This document shows positions 1 through 9,566 of a DNA stretch of 64,000 nucleotides, in pieces (the first letter of the stretch is position 1; every line of letters begins with the position of its first letter). Both the position numbers and the translations under genes were made by a program. The notes beneath the pieces were generated by a model that made no database searches, was not told where the DNA came from, and was given only the letters and a program-made list of their open reading frames with translations. The stretch covers positions 1 through 64,000 of the forward strand of contig JAIOUW010000002.1 in NCBI GenBank assembly GCA_019931105.1, in the 5' to 3' direction. This DNA comes from Flavobacteriaceae bacterium NBU2977. GTDB taxonomy: Bacteria > Bacteroidota > Bacteroidia > Flavobacteriales > Flavobacteriaceae.

Positions 1-134
1 GCCACGGGGACGATGCCGAAAGGAAGCACCGGGCTCCACTCCCCGTCCTGGCCCGCGGTCTGCGACGTCGAACTCTGGCTGTGGAGACCTAAAAGAATTG
101 TAATCAAAAAAGTGAAAGTGTAATTTTTTCTCAT
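1..134 (-). CDS. Secreted galactose-oxidase-like (kelch/DUF1929-type) protein, N-terminal fragment
   Basis: Only the first 44 codons are present; the gene reads leftwards out of the window. It starts at the ATG whose first base is 134. The N-terminus MRKNYTFTFLITILLGLHSQ is a clear signal peptide (basic start, hydrophobic core). The next residues contain a GEWSPVLPFGIVPVA stretch, which resembles the 'G.WSP...P..PVA' opening strand of secreted galactose oxidase/glyoxal oxidase-like kelch proteins; this family call is from memory of that pattern. The body is strikingly GC-rich: 44 of the first 60 bases are G or C, while the signal peptide and upstream DNA are AT-rich. That may indicate a transferred gene or strong codon bias. 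The family call is tentative because so little is visible. Confidence 0.55.
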   Translation of the reverse strand, partial: MRKNYTFTFLITILLGLHSQSSTSQTAGQDGEWSPVLPFGIVPV

Positions 135-638
135 AGCGATACTGGGGTTTCTAATTATAGTAGAATTAAAAAACCAAAATTAAGTTGAATCTTTTTTGCA
201 TTTCCAATTAATACGGTAAAACAAGATAATTATTCGTTTAGTAACAATTGCATCGTGTTAAACCCTACCTGAGCTTCTTTAAAAGTATACTTGGCAAGGA
301 AAATGAGCACGACAAAATTGTCTGCCCAATATTTGAAATACGTCCAAATACTTATTTTGGATTGAATACTAAAAACGAAATTTTAGTGTTTGTTAGAATA
401 CAAAGTTAAATATTTGGTAATGAGCAAAAAGAGAAATCCGTTTTGAATTTCTAGTTTTTCTAAATTAACACCTTCAGGTTATAAGAAATTATTTTTCTAA
501 AATTGAAAGATTACAAATTTGCGTATTTAATCGAATAATTTCCGTCTTTGACGAAATGTGATGACTTATCATGGTAGAATGATAAACAATAACTAATTTT
601 ACTTGCAGTATAACTAAACCCACAAAACTTTCATATCC
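135..638. other. Intergenic region between divergent genes
   Basis: About 500 AT-rich bases with no credible gene. They hold the candidate minus-strand promoter at 175-207 and must hold the promoter of the first polysaccharide operon, though no exact TAnnTTTG box was found for it. A 16-base motif at 517-532 (ATTTGCGTATTTAATC) recurs with one mismatch at 18976-18991, upstream of the second polysaccharide operon. Confidence 0.6.
175..207 (-). promoter_or_regulatory. Candidate Bacteroidota promoter for the left-edge secreted protein
   Basis: Read on the minus strand there is an exact TAnnTTTG box (TAATTTTG, bases 182-175). A TTG lies 22 bases upstream (207-205). This matches the -33 TTG / -7 TAnnTTTG pattern known for Bacteroidota housekeeping sigma. 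It would place the transcription start about 30-35 bases ahead of the ATG at 134. Confidence 0.4.
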
Positions 639-1778
639 TTGAACTCCAAAGTCTTGCACAAGTCCAAAATTTGGCTTTCTTCTCCACATATGTCTGGCAA
701 TGAGCAACAATATGTCAAAGAGGCTTTTGATACCAATTGGATTGCTCCGTTGGGACCAAATGTCGAAGCATTCGAAAGGGATCTCATGCAATATGTTCAG
801 GAGGATTCACATATAGCTGCTTTGAGTTCAGGAACCGGTGCTCTTCATTTAGGTCTGATTCTCTTAGGTGTGAAACAAGATGATGAAGTTTTATGTCAGA
901 GCTTTACGTTTTCGGCCTCGGCCAATCCTATAACATATTTGGGGGCTAAGCCTATTTTTATCGATAGTGAGGAAGAAACATGGAACATTTCCCCAGAATT
1001 GCTGGAAAAGGCAATCATAGAAAGAATAGCGCAAGGAAAAAAACCGAAGGCGATTATTGCCGTTCACCTTTATGGGATGCCATATAAGGTTAGGGAGATA
1101 CGTGAGATATCCTTAAAATATAGTATTCCTGTTCTTGAAGATAGTGCCGAGGCATTAGGAAGCTCTTATCATGGTGTCAAGTGCGGTACATTTGGGGATG
1201 TCTCAATATTTTCCTTCAATGGCAATAAGATTATCACGACTTCTGGAGGGGGGGCACTATGTACTAAGGACAAAAATATGAAGAAAAGAGCAATTTTTTT
1301 GGCAACACAGGCCAGGGATGAAGCGCCTCACTATCAACACTCCCGAGTTGGGTATAATTATAGGATGAGCAATGTACTTGCCGGAATAGGGAGAGGTCAA
1401 ATGGAAGTTCTTGACAATCGTGTAAACGCCAGAAGAAATAACTATTTTTACTACAAAGAGCATTTGGGAAGTTTGGATGGGATAGGGTTTTTGGAGGAGC
1501 CAAAAGGTTGTTATTCAAATCGTTGGCTGACCTGCTTAACAACCCGCTCAAAAGAACAAAGGGAGTGGGTTCGATTGGCCTTGGAGGAAGAAAATATTGA
1601 GTCTAGACCTCTATGGAAACCTATGCACCTTCAGCCGGTGTTTAAGAACAGCCTAAGTTTTGTCAACGGCGTATCCGCAGGGTTGTTCGAACGCGGACTT
1701 TGCCTACCAAGTGGTTCAAATCTTAGTAGGGTTGACCTTGATAGAACAATCGAAATAATTAAGAGGGTTATCGTATGA
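639..1778 (+). CDS. DegT/DnrJ/EryC1 PLP-dependent sugar aminotransferase (PglE-like)
   Basis: Predicted to aminate a 4-keto-6-deoxy nucleotide sugar, most likely the UDP-4-keto product of the dehydratase encoded next. Length (379 aa) is normal for the family. Visible signatures are the N-terminal IWLSSPHMSGNEQQYVKEAF and WIAPLGPNVEAFE segments, the ALSSGTGALHLGL PLP-phosphate loop, LEDSAEALG, and FSFNGNKIITTSGGG, whose Lys197 is the expected Schiff-base lysine. These match the UDP-N-acetylbacillosamine transaminase group. The start is a TTG at 639 (a second TTG is at 654); the first in-frame ATG (M18) would delete the conserved IWLSSPH segment. The stop overlaps the next ATG by 4 bases, so the pair is translationally coupled. 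The exact sugar is inferred. Confidence 0.85.
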   Translation: MNSKVLHKSKIWLSSPHMSGNEQQYVKEAFDTNWIAPLGPNVEAFERDLMQYVQEDSHIAALSSGTGALHLGLILLGVKQDDEVLCQSFTFSASANPITYLGAKPIFIDSEEETWNISPELLEKAIIERIAQGKKPKAIIAVHLYGMPYKVREIREISLKYSIPVLEDSAEALGSSYHGVKCGTFGDVSIFSFNGNKIITTSGGGALCTKDKNMKKRAIFLATQARDEAPHYQHSRVGYNYRMSNVLAGIGRGQMEVLDNRVNARRNNYFYYKEHLGSLDGIGFLEEPKGCYSNRWLTCLTTRSKEQREWVRLALEEENIESRPLWKPMHLQPVFKNSLSFVNGVSAGLFERGLCLPSGSNLSRVDLDRTIEIIKRVIV

Positions 1779-3712
1779 TACAAAATTATATCACACAGAA
1801 TGCCAATCGCTATGCCTCAAAATGGTTGGTTTTGATTATTGATATAATCTCATCATGCATTGCATTTGTATTGGCCTATTGTATTCGTTTTAATCTGTCA
1901 TTTGACTTCGATGTCGAGAAACTTTACATACAACTTCCTGTTGTTGCCATTATATCGGCAATTGCCTTTCTTATTGTAGGCTCTTACAAAGGCGTTGTTC
2001 GACATACCGGGGTTCGCGACGTATACAACGTTTTTAATGCTGTTTGTCTTTCAAGTATCATTATGATTGCGGTCGTTCTCATAAATAAGGAATTTGGATT
2101 CTTTCCAGACTTCACCATTTTTCTCAGTATAATAATTATTTATAGCTTACTTGCTTTCATTGGCCTTACCGCTTCGCGATATATGTTCAAAGCGCTTTAT
2201 AACAGCTATGCGATTCGCGACCTAAAGGTGAACAAGAATGTACTCATATATGGAGCTGGTGAATCGGGAATCCTTACACATAACGCACTTACCAACCATT
2301 CTAAAAGCAGGGCGAGAGTCGTTGGTTATATAGATAATGACAATCAAAAGGCCGGAAAACAAATCAATGGTGTAAAGGTCTATCATAACAATGTATTGAC
2401 CAAGGATTTTTTGACCAATAAGAACATCTCTGAAGTTATTTTCTCAATTCAGAATATCGCACCCAAAAAATTAAGGAGTTTGGTAGAAGGTCTTGTTGAA
2501 CTACCTGTTCAGGTTAAGATTGTACCTCCGGTTGAAGATTGGATTAATGGTGAATTGAGAGCGTCTCAGATTAAGCAGGTGCAAATAGAAGATTTATTGG
2601 ATAGGGCTCCAATAAGTATCAAAAATGAGAAAATCGAAAAAGAATTTTTGAACAAAACGATTTTGGTAACAGGCGGAGCGGGTTCAATTGGAAGTGAAAT
2701 CGTAAGACAAATATGCCAGTATGATTACAAATCCCTGATAATTATTGATCAAGCTGAATCGGCGCTGTATGATCTTCAACAAGAGTTAAAGCAGAACGGT
2801 TACCATAATTTCATTCCTATTGTTGGGGATATTCGCGACAAGAACAGGCTTAATGCTATTTTCCAGGAACACAAGCCAAATATGGTTTTTCATTCCGCGG
2901 CATACAAGCACGTTCCGTTGATGGAATACAATTCTTACGAGGCCATTAAAATTAACATTGGTGGTACAAAGACCGTAGCGGATTTATCAATAAGCCATAA
3001 GGTAGAGAAGTTTGTTTTTATATCTACCGATAAGGCCGTCAATCCAACCAATGTTATGGGTGCTACCAAAAGGATAGCTGAAATGTATATAAGTTGTATG
3101 GAACAACAGAAAAAAACCAAGTTCATAACCACAAGATTCGGTAACGTTTTAGGCTCGAACGGATCGGTAATCCCATTATTTAGAAAGCAAATCGAAAAAG
3201 GAGGCCCATTGACATTGACTCACAAAGACGTAACTCGGTATTTTATGACAATTCCGGAAGCTTCTCAACTGGTTTTGGAGGCAGGTGTTATGGGCGATGG
3301 TGGAGAAATCTTTATTTTTGATATGGGGGAGTCTGTGAAAATATTTGATTTGGCCAAGAACATGATAAAATTATCGGGGTTGAGTTATCCTGAGGATATT
3401 GATATTAAGATAACTGGTCTTCGACCAGGAGAGAAACTTTATGAAGAGCTATTGGCTAATGGAGAAAATACATTGCCAACCTATCATAGAAAAATAAAAA
3501 TAAGTAAAGTAAGAGAATTGGACTATGCAGCGGTTAGATCCAAGATAGACGAATTGTGCATAACAAATATGTTTTTCAGTGGAAATGCGGTTAAGTTGAT
3601 GAAAGGTATAGTGCCGGAATATGTGTCTAGCAATTCCGAACTATGCGAATTGGACGACAGGCGTACTTCTTCAGATGATGACAAGCCAACTTTAAAAGTG
3701 GTTCAATCATAA
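1775..3712 (+). CDS. Membrane-anchored NDP-sugar 4,6-dehydratase (WbpM/PglF/CapD type)
   Basis: A 645-aa inner-membrane enzyme predicted to convert UDP-GlcNAc into its 4-keto-6-deoxy derivative, the substrate for the upstream aminotransferase. Four hydrophobic segments (about residues 17-37, 52-70, 88-104, 115-135) precede a Rossmann-like domain with GAGESG (160-165). The C-terminal extended SDR domain begins with TGGAGSIGSE (299-308). The active site is the S/T-M-K variant typical of this family (ISTDK at 416-420, Met428, Lys432) rather than S-Y-K. It overlaps the preceding gene by 4 bases. The dehydratase/aminotransferase pair is the bacillosamine-precursor module, but the acetyltransferase and PglC-type transferase are not in this window. 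Confidence 0.9.
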   Translation: MIQNYITQNANRYASKWLVLIIDIISSCIAFVLAYCIRFNLSFDFDVEKLYIQLPVVAIISAIAFLIVGSYKGVVRHTGVRDVYNVFNAVCLSSIIMIAVVLINKEFGFFPDFTIFLSIIIIYSLLAFIGLTASRYMFKALYNSYAIRDLKVNKNVLIYGAGESGILTHNALTNHSKSRARVVGYIDNDNQKAGKQINGVKVYHNNVLTKDFLTNKNISEVIFSIQNIAPKKLRSLVEGLVELPVQVKIVPPVEDWINGELRASQIKQVQIEDLLDRAPISIKNEKIEKEFLNKTILVTGGAGSIGSEIVRQICQYDYKSLIIIDQAESALYDLQQELKQNGYHNFIPIVGDIRDKNRLNAIFQEHKPNMVFHSAAYKHVPLMEYNSYEAIKINIGGTKTVADLSISHKVEKFVFISTDKAVNPTNVMGATKRIAEMYISCMEQQKKTKFITTRFGNVLGSNGSVIPLFRKQIEKGGPLTLTHKDVTRYFMTIPEASQLVLEAGVMGDGGEIFIFDMGESVKIFDLAKNMIKLSGLSYPEDIDIKITGLRPGEKLYEELLANGENTLPTYHRKIKISKVRELDYAAVRSKIDELCITNMFFSGNAVKLMKGIVPEYVSSNSELCELDDRRTSSDDDKPTLKVVQS

Positions 3713-3757
3713 TATTTTAGTAAACTTGCAGTTCTAATTAAATACAATCGACTTTTC

Positions 3758-4540
3758 ATGGTTTCTAAGAAATATTATTCTGAGTTAAAACAACTTTGCC
3801 TATTATCTATTTGTTGTTTTTTAGCAGTCTCCTGTGCTTCGAAAAAAGACGTTGTTTATTTTCAAGACACAAGTGACTATGAAACAATTATAAGTGACAA
3901 CTCGCACACCAATAAATTTAAGATAGATGATGTGTTGAGTATCCATGTTTCTACACTCGACCCTTTGGTTAGTATGCCCTTTAATTTGTACAAAGGTGCA
4001 GAAGAGGGAGGAATACGAGCTGAACAGGTAAACTATATTATTGACAAAAATGGGGAGATTGATTTCCCGGTAATTGGCGCGGTGAAAATCGCTGGGCTTA
4101 CCCCGGAGGAGACCAAGGGTCTTTTAAAAGAAAAATTGACTCCTTATTTGAAAGATGCCATTATCAATATTAGGTTGAAGAATTTCACCGTAACGGTTTT
4201 GGGAGAGGTAAACAGGCCGGGTACGTACCCCGTATTAGGGGAACAGATAACAGTTCTTGAAGCATTGGGGCTGGCAAATGACCTTACCATTAAAGCAAGG
4301 CGCGATAATATTTTGATAATACGCGATTTTAATGGTACTAAGGTATCCACCCGAATAGACTTGACCAAGAAGGAGGCACTTAATTCACCTGTTTATTATC
4401 TGACACAGAACGATGTCGTGTATGTTCAACCTAACAATTCTGCGGTGGCTTCTTATGGTTTAGATAACCGAGCAACTATATGGGTTTCAATTGCATCCGT
4501 ATTAATTACCTCCACCGTATTGTTTATTACAAGAAACTGA
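3758..4540 (+). CDS. Polysaccharide export outer-membrane lipoprotein (Wza family), copy 1
   Basis: Forms the outer-membrane exit channel for capsule or exopolysaccharide. The 260-aa product has a lipoprotein signal peptide with Cys26 in LAVSCASKK as the lipidated residue. A poly_export (PES) domain with FKIDDVLSIHVSTLDP and the repeated G.I.FPVIG signature follows at about residues 50-135, then an SLBB-type segment (VTVLGEVNRPGTYPV) at about 145-235. It ends with a hydrophobic C-terminal helix (about 238-257), as in Bacteroidota Wza proteins. It sits 45 bases after the dehydratase and 33 bases before the Wzc kinase. A paralogue lies at 20816-21625. Confidence 0.9.
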   Translation: MVSKKYYSELKQLCLLSICCFLAVSCASKKDVVYFQDTSDYETIISDNSHTNKFKIDDVLSIHVSTLDPLVSMPFNLYKGAEEGGIRAEQVNYIIDKNGEIDFPVIGAVKIAGLTPEETKGLLKEKLTPYLKDAIINIRLKNFTVTVLGEVNRPGTYPVLGEQITVLEALGLANDLTIKARRDNILIIRDFNGTKVSTRIDLTKKEALNSPVYYLTQNDVVYVQPNNSAVASYGLDNRATIWVSIASVLITSTVLFITRN

Positions 4541-4573
4541 AAAAGTCTTATTTCCTAAAAATTAAATTTTAGA

Positions 4574-6946
4574 ATGGTTACAGATTCCCAGGGTTTATCC
4601 GGTGATGGCGCGGATTTAAAGGATGTTATCTCGAGATATGCGGCGCAGTGGAAATGGTTTGTCTTAACAACTATAATATCCTTAGTGTTAGCATTTATCT
4701 ATATAAGGTATGCCACTCCTGAATATGCCGCCAAGGCAAAGATTCAGATCATCGAGGACAAGGGATCCGGTTCGGAGCTTTCTGCTTTTCAAGACCTGAA
4801 TCTTTTAGGAGGCATGAAGAACAAGGTTGAGGATGAGATAGAAATACTTAATTCCAGATCCAATTTTTTGGAAGTTGTCGACAATCTAGATTTGAATGTT
4901 CGTATAATTGCGTTGGGCAATGTTAAAGATTCTGAAATCTATAAAAATAGGCCTTTCAATATCAACTTTATAGAGAGCGATTCTATAATTAATTCTGCAA
5001 GCTTCGAATTTTTTATTGAATTGTCGTCTGAAACAACGTTTGGCTTTAGCCTTGAAAGAGATAGTCCATTAAAAATTTACTCTTATGGAAAAAACATCAC
5101 CACAAAAGAAGTTGGCGATATTGTGATTACACCGAATCTACCCTATTTCAACAATTACAAAGGCGAAAAAATTAAAGTTTCAATTGACCCTGTCTTTATA
5201 GTGGCGGAAGGTTATCAAAAAAGTATAAGTATTTCCCCTGCGGAAGAGTTATCCAATATTATTGATATTACTCTTAATAATCCAATTAAACAAAAGGGTA
5301 TCGATATCATCAATGAATTAATTTTAACATATAATAAAAATGCCATAGAGGATAAGAAGGTTGTCGCCGATAGAACTTCGGAATTTATCAATAATCGTAT
5401 TCAACTGATTGCATCCACATTGACAACAGTGGATCAAGATGCCCAAGAGCTAATGACTGAAAAGGGTATAACAGGAAGCGGCTTAGAGGTAGGAGCTGCT
5501 GTGCAGGTGAGTGCGGCCAGTCGTCAACAACTTGACAATGCAAGAAATCAGTTGGATATTGTAAGCAATTTAAAAAACTATATCTCAGGGGAGTCGGGAT
5601 ATAATACTATGCCTGTCGTTGATGTAGGTAACGGCGCAATTGCGCAGACTACTGCGAAATACAATGAATTGGTAGCTGAAAGGAATAGGCTACTTAAAAG
5701 TGCTGACGCGCAAAATCCAATTATCGTAAATTTAGATCAGCAGTTAGATCAACTAAAAAGTACTATGCAATCTAGTTTGGTCGCTATGGAGCGAAACGTT
5801 GGAATGACGGTTGGGACTCTCCAAAACCAAATGGGCCGTATTCAAGGAACTATATATTCTGCACCCAGAAATCAGCGTGATTTACGAAATATTACTAGAA
5901 AGCAGGAGACAACGGAATCATTATATCTCTATTTGCTTCAGAAACGTGAAGAATCTCAGATCATGGCGGCTTCAAGTCCGGCTAAATCAAAAGTAGTCGA
6001 TAGTGCCTACCTTGAAGGAGACACTCCTGTTACTCCTAAGAAGCCTCTTATTTACTTGGCTTCCTTTATACTTGGTCTACTTGTTCCCTTTTCGGTCCTA
6101 TACAGCAAAGATTTGTTGGATAATAAGATTCATAACAAGACCGGACTTGAAAAACTGGTCAAAGATGTACCCGTATTGGCCGAGCTACCGCGATTAGCAA
6201 AAAAAGACCAACAATTGGTAAATAAGGATGATCGTTCGGTATTGGGAGAATCATTAAGGATTCTGCGAACAAATCTTGACTATATAATAAAATCAAAAGG
6301 AGGACGTAACAATGTAATATTTGTAACTTCCAGTGTTCCAGGGGAAGGAAAGACCTTTTTGTCTTCTAACCTAGCGATGATATTCGCAAGCACTGATAAG
6401 AAGGTATTGTTAATAGGTGCCGATATTCGTAATCCAAAACTGTATACTTTTTTCAATAGTAAGGATGTGGACAAGTTAGGAAAGCCAGGAAGAAATAAGG
6501 ATGCAGGCCTTACCGAGTTCTTATACGACGATTCTTTGACTTCTAAAGATATCATAAATCCGATGCTCGTTCATACCAATACGATTGACGTTATATATTC
6601 AGGTAAGATTCCGCCGAACCCTTCTGAGCTTTTAATGAGCTCGAGAATGAAAGACCTGATTCAGGAAGTATCGCTTAAATATGATTATGTAGTAGTTGAT
6701 ACTGCCCCATTAATGGTTGTAACGGATACTTTACTGATAAGTGAATATGCAGATCATATAATTTATGTGACAAGGGCAGGTTCCACTGAAACCAAGGTTA
6801 TTGAGTATCCTTTGAAACTGAGAAAAGAAGGCAAACTGAAAGGACTTTCCTTCATTGTCAATGATGTCAAGGACTCTAACCTTGGATATGGCGGCAAATA
6901 CGGCTACGGCTATGGAAAAACTACCAAAAAGTGGTGGAAATTCTAA
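4574..6946 (+). CDS. Wzc-type chain-length regulator and BY-tyrosine kinase, copy 1
   Basis: Inner-membrane co-polymerase fused to a bacterial tyrosine kinase; it controls chain length and export together with Wza. In 790 aa it has a Wzz domain between two membrane segments (about 30-48 and 489-509), a long periplasmic coiled region, and a cytoplasmic kinase. Kinase motifs are Walker A VPGEGKTF (about 588-596), Walker A' VLLIGADIRNPK (about 611-622) and Walker B YDYVVVDTAPL (about 702-712). The tail is Tyr/Gly-rich (GYGGKYGYGYGK, four Tyr), the usual autophosphorylation cluster. Its stop codon directly abuts the stop of the convergent phosphatase gene. Full length, no damage seen. Confidence 0.92.
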   Translation: MVTDSQGLSGDGADLKDVISRYAAQWKWFVLTTIISLVLAFIYIRYATPEYAAKAKIQIIEDKGSGSELSAFQDLNLLGGMKNKVEDEIEILNSRSNFLEVVDNLDLNVRIIALGNVKDSEIYKNRPFNINFIESDSIINSASFEFFIELSSETTFGFSLERDSPLKIYSYGKNITTKEVGDIVITPNLPYFNNYKGEKIKVSIDPVFIVAEGYQKSISISPAEELSNIIDITLNNPIKQKGIDIINELILTYNKNAIEDKKVVADRTSEFINNRIQLIASTLTTVDQDAQELMTEKGITGSGLEVGAAVQVSAASRQQLDNARNQLDIVSNLKNYISGESGYNTMPVVDVGNGAIAQTTAKYNELVAERNRLLKSADAQNPIIVNLDQQLDQLKSTMQSSLVAMERNVGMTVGTLQNQMGRIQGTIYSAPRNQRDLRNITRKQETTESLYLYLLQKREESQIMAASSPAKSKVVDSAYLEGDTPVTPKKPLIYLASFILGLLVPFSVLYSKDLLDNKIHNKTGLEKLVKDVPVLAELPRLAKKDQQLVNKDDRSVLGESLRILRTNLDYIIKSKGGRNNVIFVTSSVPGEGKTFLSSNLAMIFASTDKKVLLIGADIRNPKLYTFFNSKDVDKLGKPGRNKDAGLTEFLYDDSLTSKDIINPMLVHTNTIDVIYSGKIPPNPSELLMSSRMKDLIQEVSLKYDYVVVDTAPLMVVTDTLLISEYADHIIYVTRAGSTETKVIEYPLKLRKEGKLKGLSFIVNDVKDSNLGYGGKYGYGYGKTTKKWWKF

Positions 6947-7687
6947 TCAGCTAAAATTGTAGATCGTTCTTTCAATTATAGGAAGCAAGGTATCCAATAA
7001 TTTATTTGTAACTTTTATTTCTTTCAGGCCTTCTAGCTGTGTTTTGTTGTGAACATCAGAGGCCAAAAAATTGATGAGGTCTGCCTCCAGCAGTTTCATT
7101 GCGGTTTGTTGAACTTCCTTGCCATAAAATTCACCTAAAGACAATAGGTTCATCTGAAATAAGACACCTTGATCCTTCATCTTTTGATATTTTTTGAACT
7201 TCTTTTGGAGAAATACATATCTTTCCGGGTGGGCCAAAATAGGGAATAATCTATGCTCGGCAATTTTCTTGATTGCTTCGTCGAAATTTATCGAAGCCTG
7301 TAAATAAGACATTTCTACCAAAAGATAGTTGTTCTGAAGCGTCATAACTTCACCATTTGCCAATAAGTTCTCAAAATTTGAGTCTATCATATGCTCTGCC
7401 GACGCTTCGACGGAAATATGGTTTAAATCGTTGATCGCAAGGCCATGATTCAGTATTTCCAATGATTTTGAAATGGTTCCCGGATTGTTTGGGTAATAAT
7501 TGTCCATAATATGGGGGGTAGCTATAAAATTTTGAATTCCGTATTCAGAAAACCCCTTTATCAGTGCTATGGATTCCTCAACTGTTTTGGCGCCGTCGTC
7601 TACTCCCGGTAAAATATGGTTATGTATATCTATAAATCCTTTTAGGGCATCTATCAGGTATTTTTTCCTGTTAAAAATGGTTAGCAT
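6947..7687 (-). CDS. CpsB/YwqE-type PHP-domain protein-tyrosine phosphatase
   Basis: A metal-dependent phosphatase of the PHP fold, predicted to dephosphorylate the Tyr-rich tail of the Wzc kinases and so cycle polysaccharide assembly. Metal-binding motifs of the CpsB/CapC/YwqE family are all visible in 246 aa: DIHNHILPGVDDGA (20-33), ATPH (about 58), AHPERY (about 152) and ASDVHN (about 213). There is no signal peptide, which fits a cytoplasmic enzyme. It is transcribed towards wzc copy 1 with no spacer between the two stop codons, so the genes form an antagonistic convergent pair. No second phosphatase is found beside wzc copy 2, so this one may serve both kinases. Confidence 0.88.
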   Translation of the reverse strand: MLTIFNRKKYLIDALKGFIDIHNHILPGVDDGAKTVEESIALIKGFSEYGIQNFIATPHIMDNYYPNNPGTISKSLEILNHGLAINDLNHISVEASAEHMIDSNFENLLANGEVMTLQNNYLLVEMSYLQASINFDEAIKKIAEHRLFPILAHPERYVFLQKKFKKYQKMKDQGVLFQMNLLSLGEFYGKEVQQTAMKLLEADLINFLASDVHNKTQLEGLKEIKVTNKLLDTLLPIIERTIYNFS

Positions 7688-7900
7688 TTATTTTCAATTT
7701 ATGGGTAAAAATACCATTTCTACGGTAACTCTTGCCAATAAATAGGTCTGTAGTTCGGTTTCATAATGATCCTATCGAAAATACTTGTTAAAGTTTTGTT
7801 TAAATTTTGATTCTCATTGCCCGACTTTTATTGAATTGCCTCCTTATTCATTATATTGTGCTGTAAGCTGATACTAAATCAAATACTAACTCACACAAAT

Positions 7901-9541
7901 ATGAAAAGAAGAGATTTTGTTCAATTGACCGGTCTCGGTGCAGGTGCGTTGTTGTTGCCGTCCACAATGATGGGCAATAGTATTCCCGCCGAAGCGCTTT
8001 TAAGCCCGGGAATGGACATTGTTGTCAAAAAAAGAATGGCCGATGTAGCCCTTAATACTGCAAAATCCATGGGTGCTACATATGCCGATGCTAGAATTGG
8101 TAGGTACCTGAACCAATATGTCTTTACACGAGAAGACAAAGTACAAAATGTGGTCAATACCGAATCTTTTGGAATAGGAATTCGCGTAATCGCCAATGGT
8201 ACTTGGGGTTTTGCCTCTACCAATAGCGTTACTGAAGACGGTATCAAAAAAGCTACCGAACAGGCGGTCGCCATTGCCAAGGCAAATTCTAAGTTTCAGA
8301 AAGAGCCGGTAAAATTGGCACCTGTAATAGGCCAAGGCGAGGTTTCTTGGAAAACAGCGGTAAAAAAAGATTTTAAAGATGTTCCGGTATCCGAAAAGGT
8401 GGATCTTTTGTTGCGTGCCAACTCGGCAGCATTGCAAAATGGTGCCAACTTCGTGAATTCCGCACTTTTTATGGTTAACGAGCAGAAATATTTCGCCTCT
8501 ACCGATGGTTCTTATATCGATCAAGATATTCATCGGATCTGGCCAACCTTTGGAGTAACGGCAGTAGATCAGGGAGCGGGCAAGTTCAAGACACGACAAG
8601 CCATGAGTGCCCCAATGGGCATGGGGTATGAATATATGGATGGATTGGATTCTGAAAAGTTGGACGGTGCCGCAGGACTAAAACTGTACCGTAATAGCTA
8701 TGATATGGTCGAAGATGCTACGATTGCCGCCCAACAGGCCAAAGAGATGCTGAACGCTAAATCGGTCGATCCAGGAAAATATGACTTGGTGCTCGAACCC
8801 AACCATTTGGGCCTTACCATTCATGAATCGGTAGGGCATCCAACCGAATTGGACCGTGTACTGGGCTACGAAGCCAATTACGCGGGGACCAGTTTTGCGA
8901 CGATGGATAAATGGAAATCTGGAGACTTCAAATATGGTAGCGACATCGTGAATATAGTTGCCGATAAGACCCAACCAGGGTCTTTAGGTGCCGTAGGATA
9001 TGATGATGAGGGCGTAAAATGTAAAAAGTGGGACATCATTAGAAACGGAATTCTGGTCAACTACCAGGCCATTCGTGATCAGGTGAACATGATCGATCAA
9101 AATGAATCGCACGGCTGTTGCTACGCTCAGAGCTGGAATGACGTACAATTTCAGAGAATGCCCAATATTTCGTTGGAGGCGGGCAAGGATCCCTACTCCA
9201 TCGACCAGATGATAAAAGATGTCGAAAAAGGTATTTATATCGCCGGACGCGGCTCTTATTCAATCGACCAGCAACGTTATAACTTTCAGTTCGGCGGCAC
9301 CGTATTTTACGAAATTAAGAATGGCGAGATCGTTGGTATGTTGAACGATGTAGCCTATCAATCCAATACACAGGAATTTTGGAACAGCTGTGTAAAAATA
9401 TGTGACCAAAATGATTACCGATTGTTCGGTTCCTTTTTTGACGGTAAGGGGCAACCTTCCCAGATAAGTGCGGTTTCCCATGGTAGTTCTACTTCGCGGT
9501 TCAACGATATCAATGTAATCAATACAGGTAGAACCATTTAA
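7901..9541 (+). CDS. tldD: TldD-family metalloprotease with twin-arginine-like signal
   Basis: Catalytic subunit of the TldD/TldE (PmbA) zinc protease, which degrades or matures unfolded peptides. The zinc site HESVGHPTELDR lies at about residues 308-319 of 546. An ATG at 7856 is in frame, but the one at 7901 is preferred because it opens exactly at MKRRDFVQLTGLGAGALLLP, a twin-arginine plus hydrophobic leader. That leader implies export of a folded protein, whereas the canonical Escherichia coli TldD is cytoplasmic. The partner gene follows 25 bases downstream. No exact promoter box was found in 7688-7900. Family assignment is secure; export is inferred from the leader. Confidence 0.88.
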   Translation: MKRRDFVQLTGLGAGALLLPSTMMGNSIPAEALLSPGMDIVVKKRMADVALNTAKSMGATYADARIGRYLNQYVFTREDKVQNVVNTESFGIGIRVIANGTWGFASTNSVTEDGIKKATEQAVAIAKANSKFQKEPVKLAPVIGQGEVSWKTAVKKDFKDVPVSEKVDLLLRANSAALQNGANFVNSALFMVNEQKYFASTDGSYIDQDIHRIWPTFGVTAVDQGAGKFKTRQAMSAPMGMGYEYMDGLDSEKLDGAAGLKLYRNSYDMVEDATIAAQQAKEMLNAKSVDPGKYDLVLEPNHLGLTIHESVGHPTELDRVLGYEANYAGTSFATMDKWKSGDFKYGSDIVNIVADKTQPGSLGAVGYDDEGVKCKKWDIIRNGILVNYQAIRDQVNMIDQNESHGCCYAQSWNDVQFQRMPNISLEAGKDPYSIDQMIKDVEKGIYIAGRGSYSIDQQRYNFQFGGTVFYEIKNGEIVGMLNDVAYQSNTQEFWNSCVKICDQNDYRLFGSFFDGKGQPSQISAVSHGSSTSRFNDINVINTGRTI

Positions 9542-9566
9542 TTTCAGTCTCAAAAAAAATAATATA

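Noticed and set aside
8000-8599. A 199-codon ORF antisense to tldD
   Set aside because: It lies wholly inside a well-supported gene, with no signature motifs, so it is read as a shadow frame.
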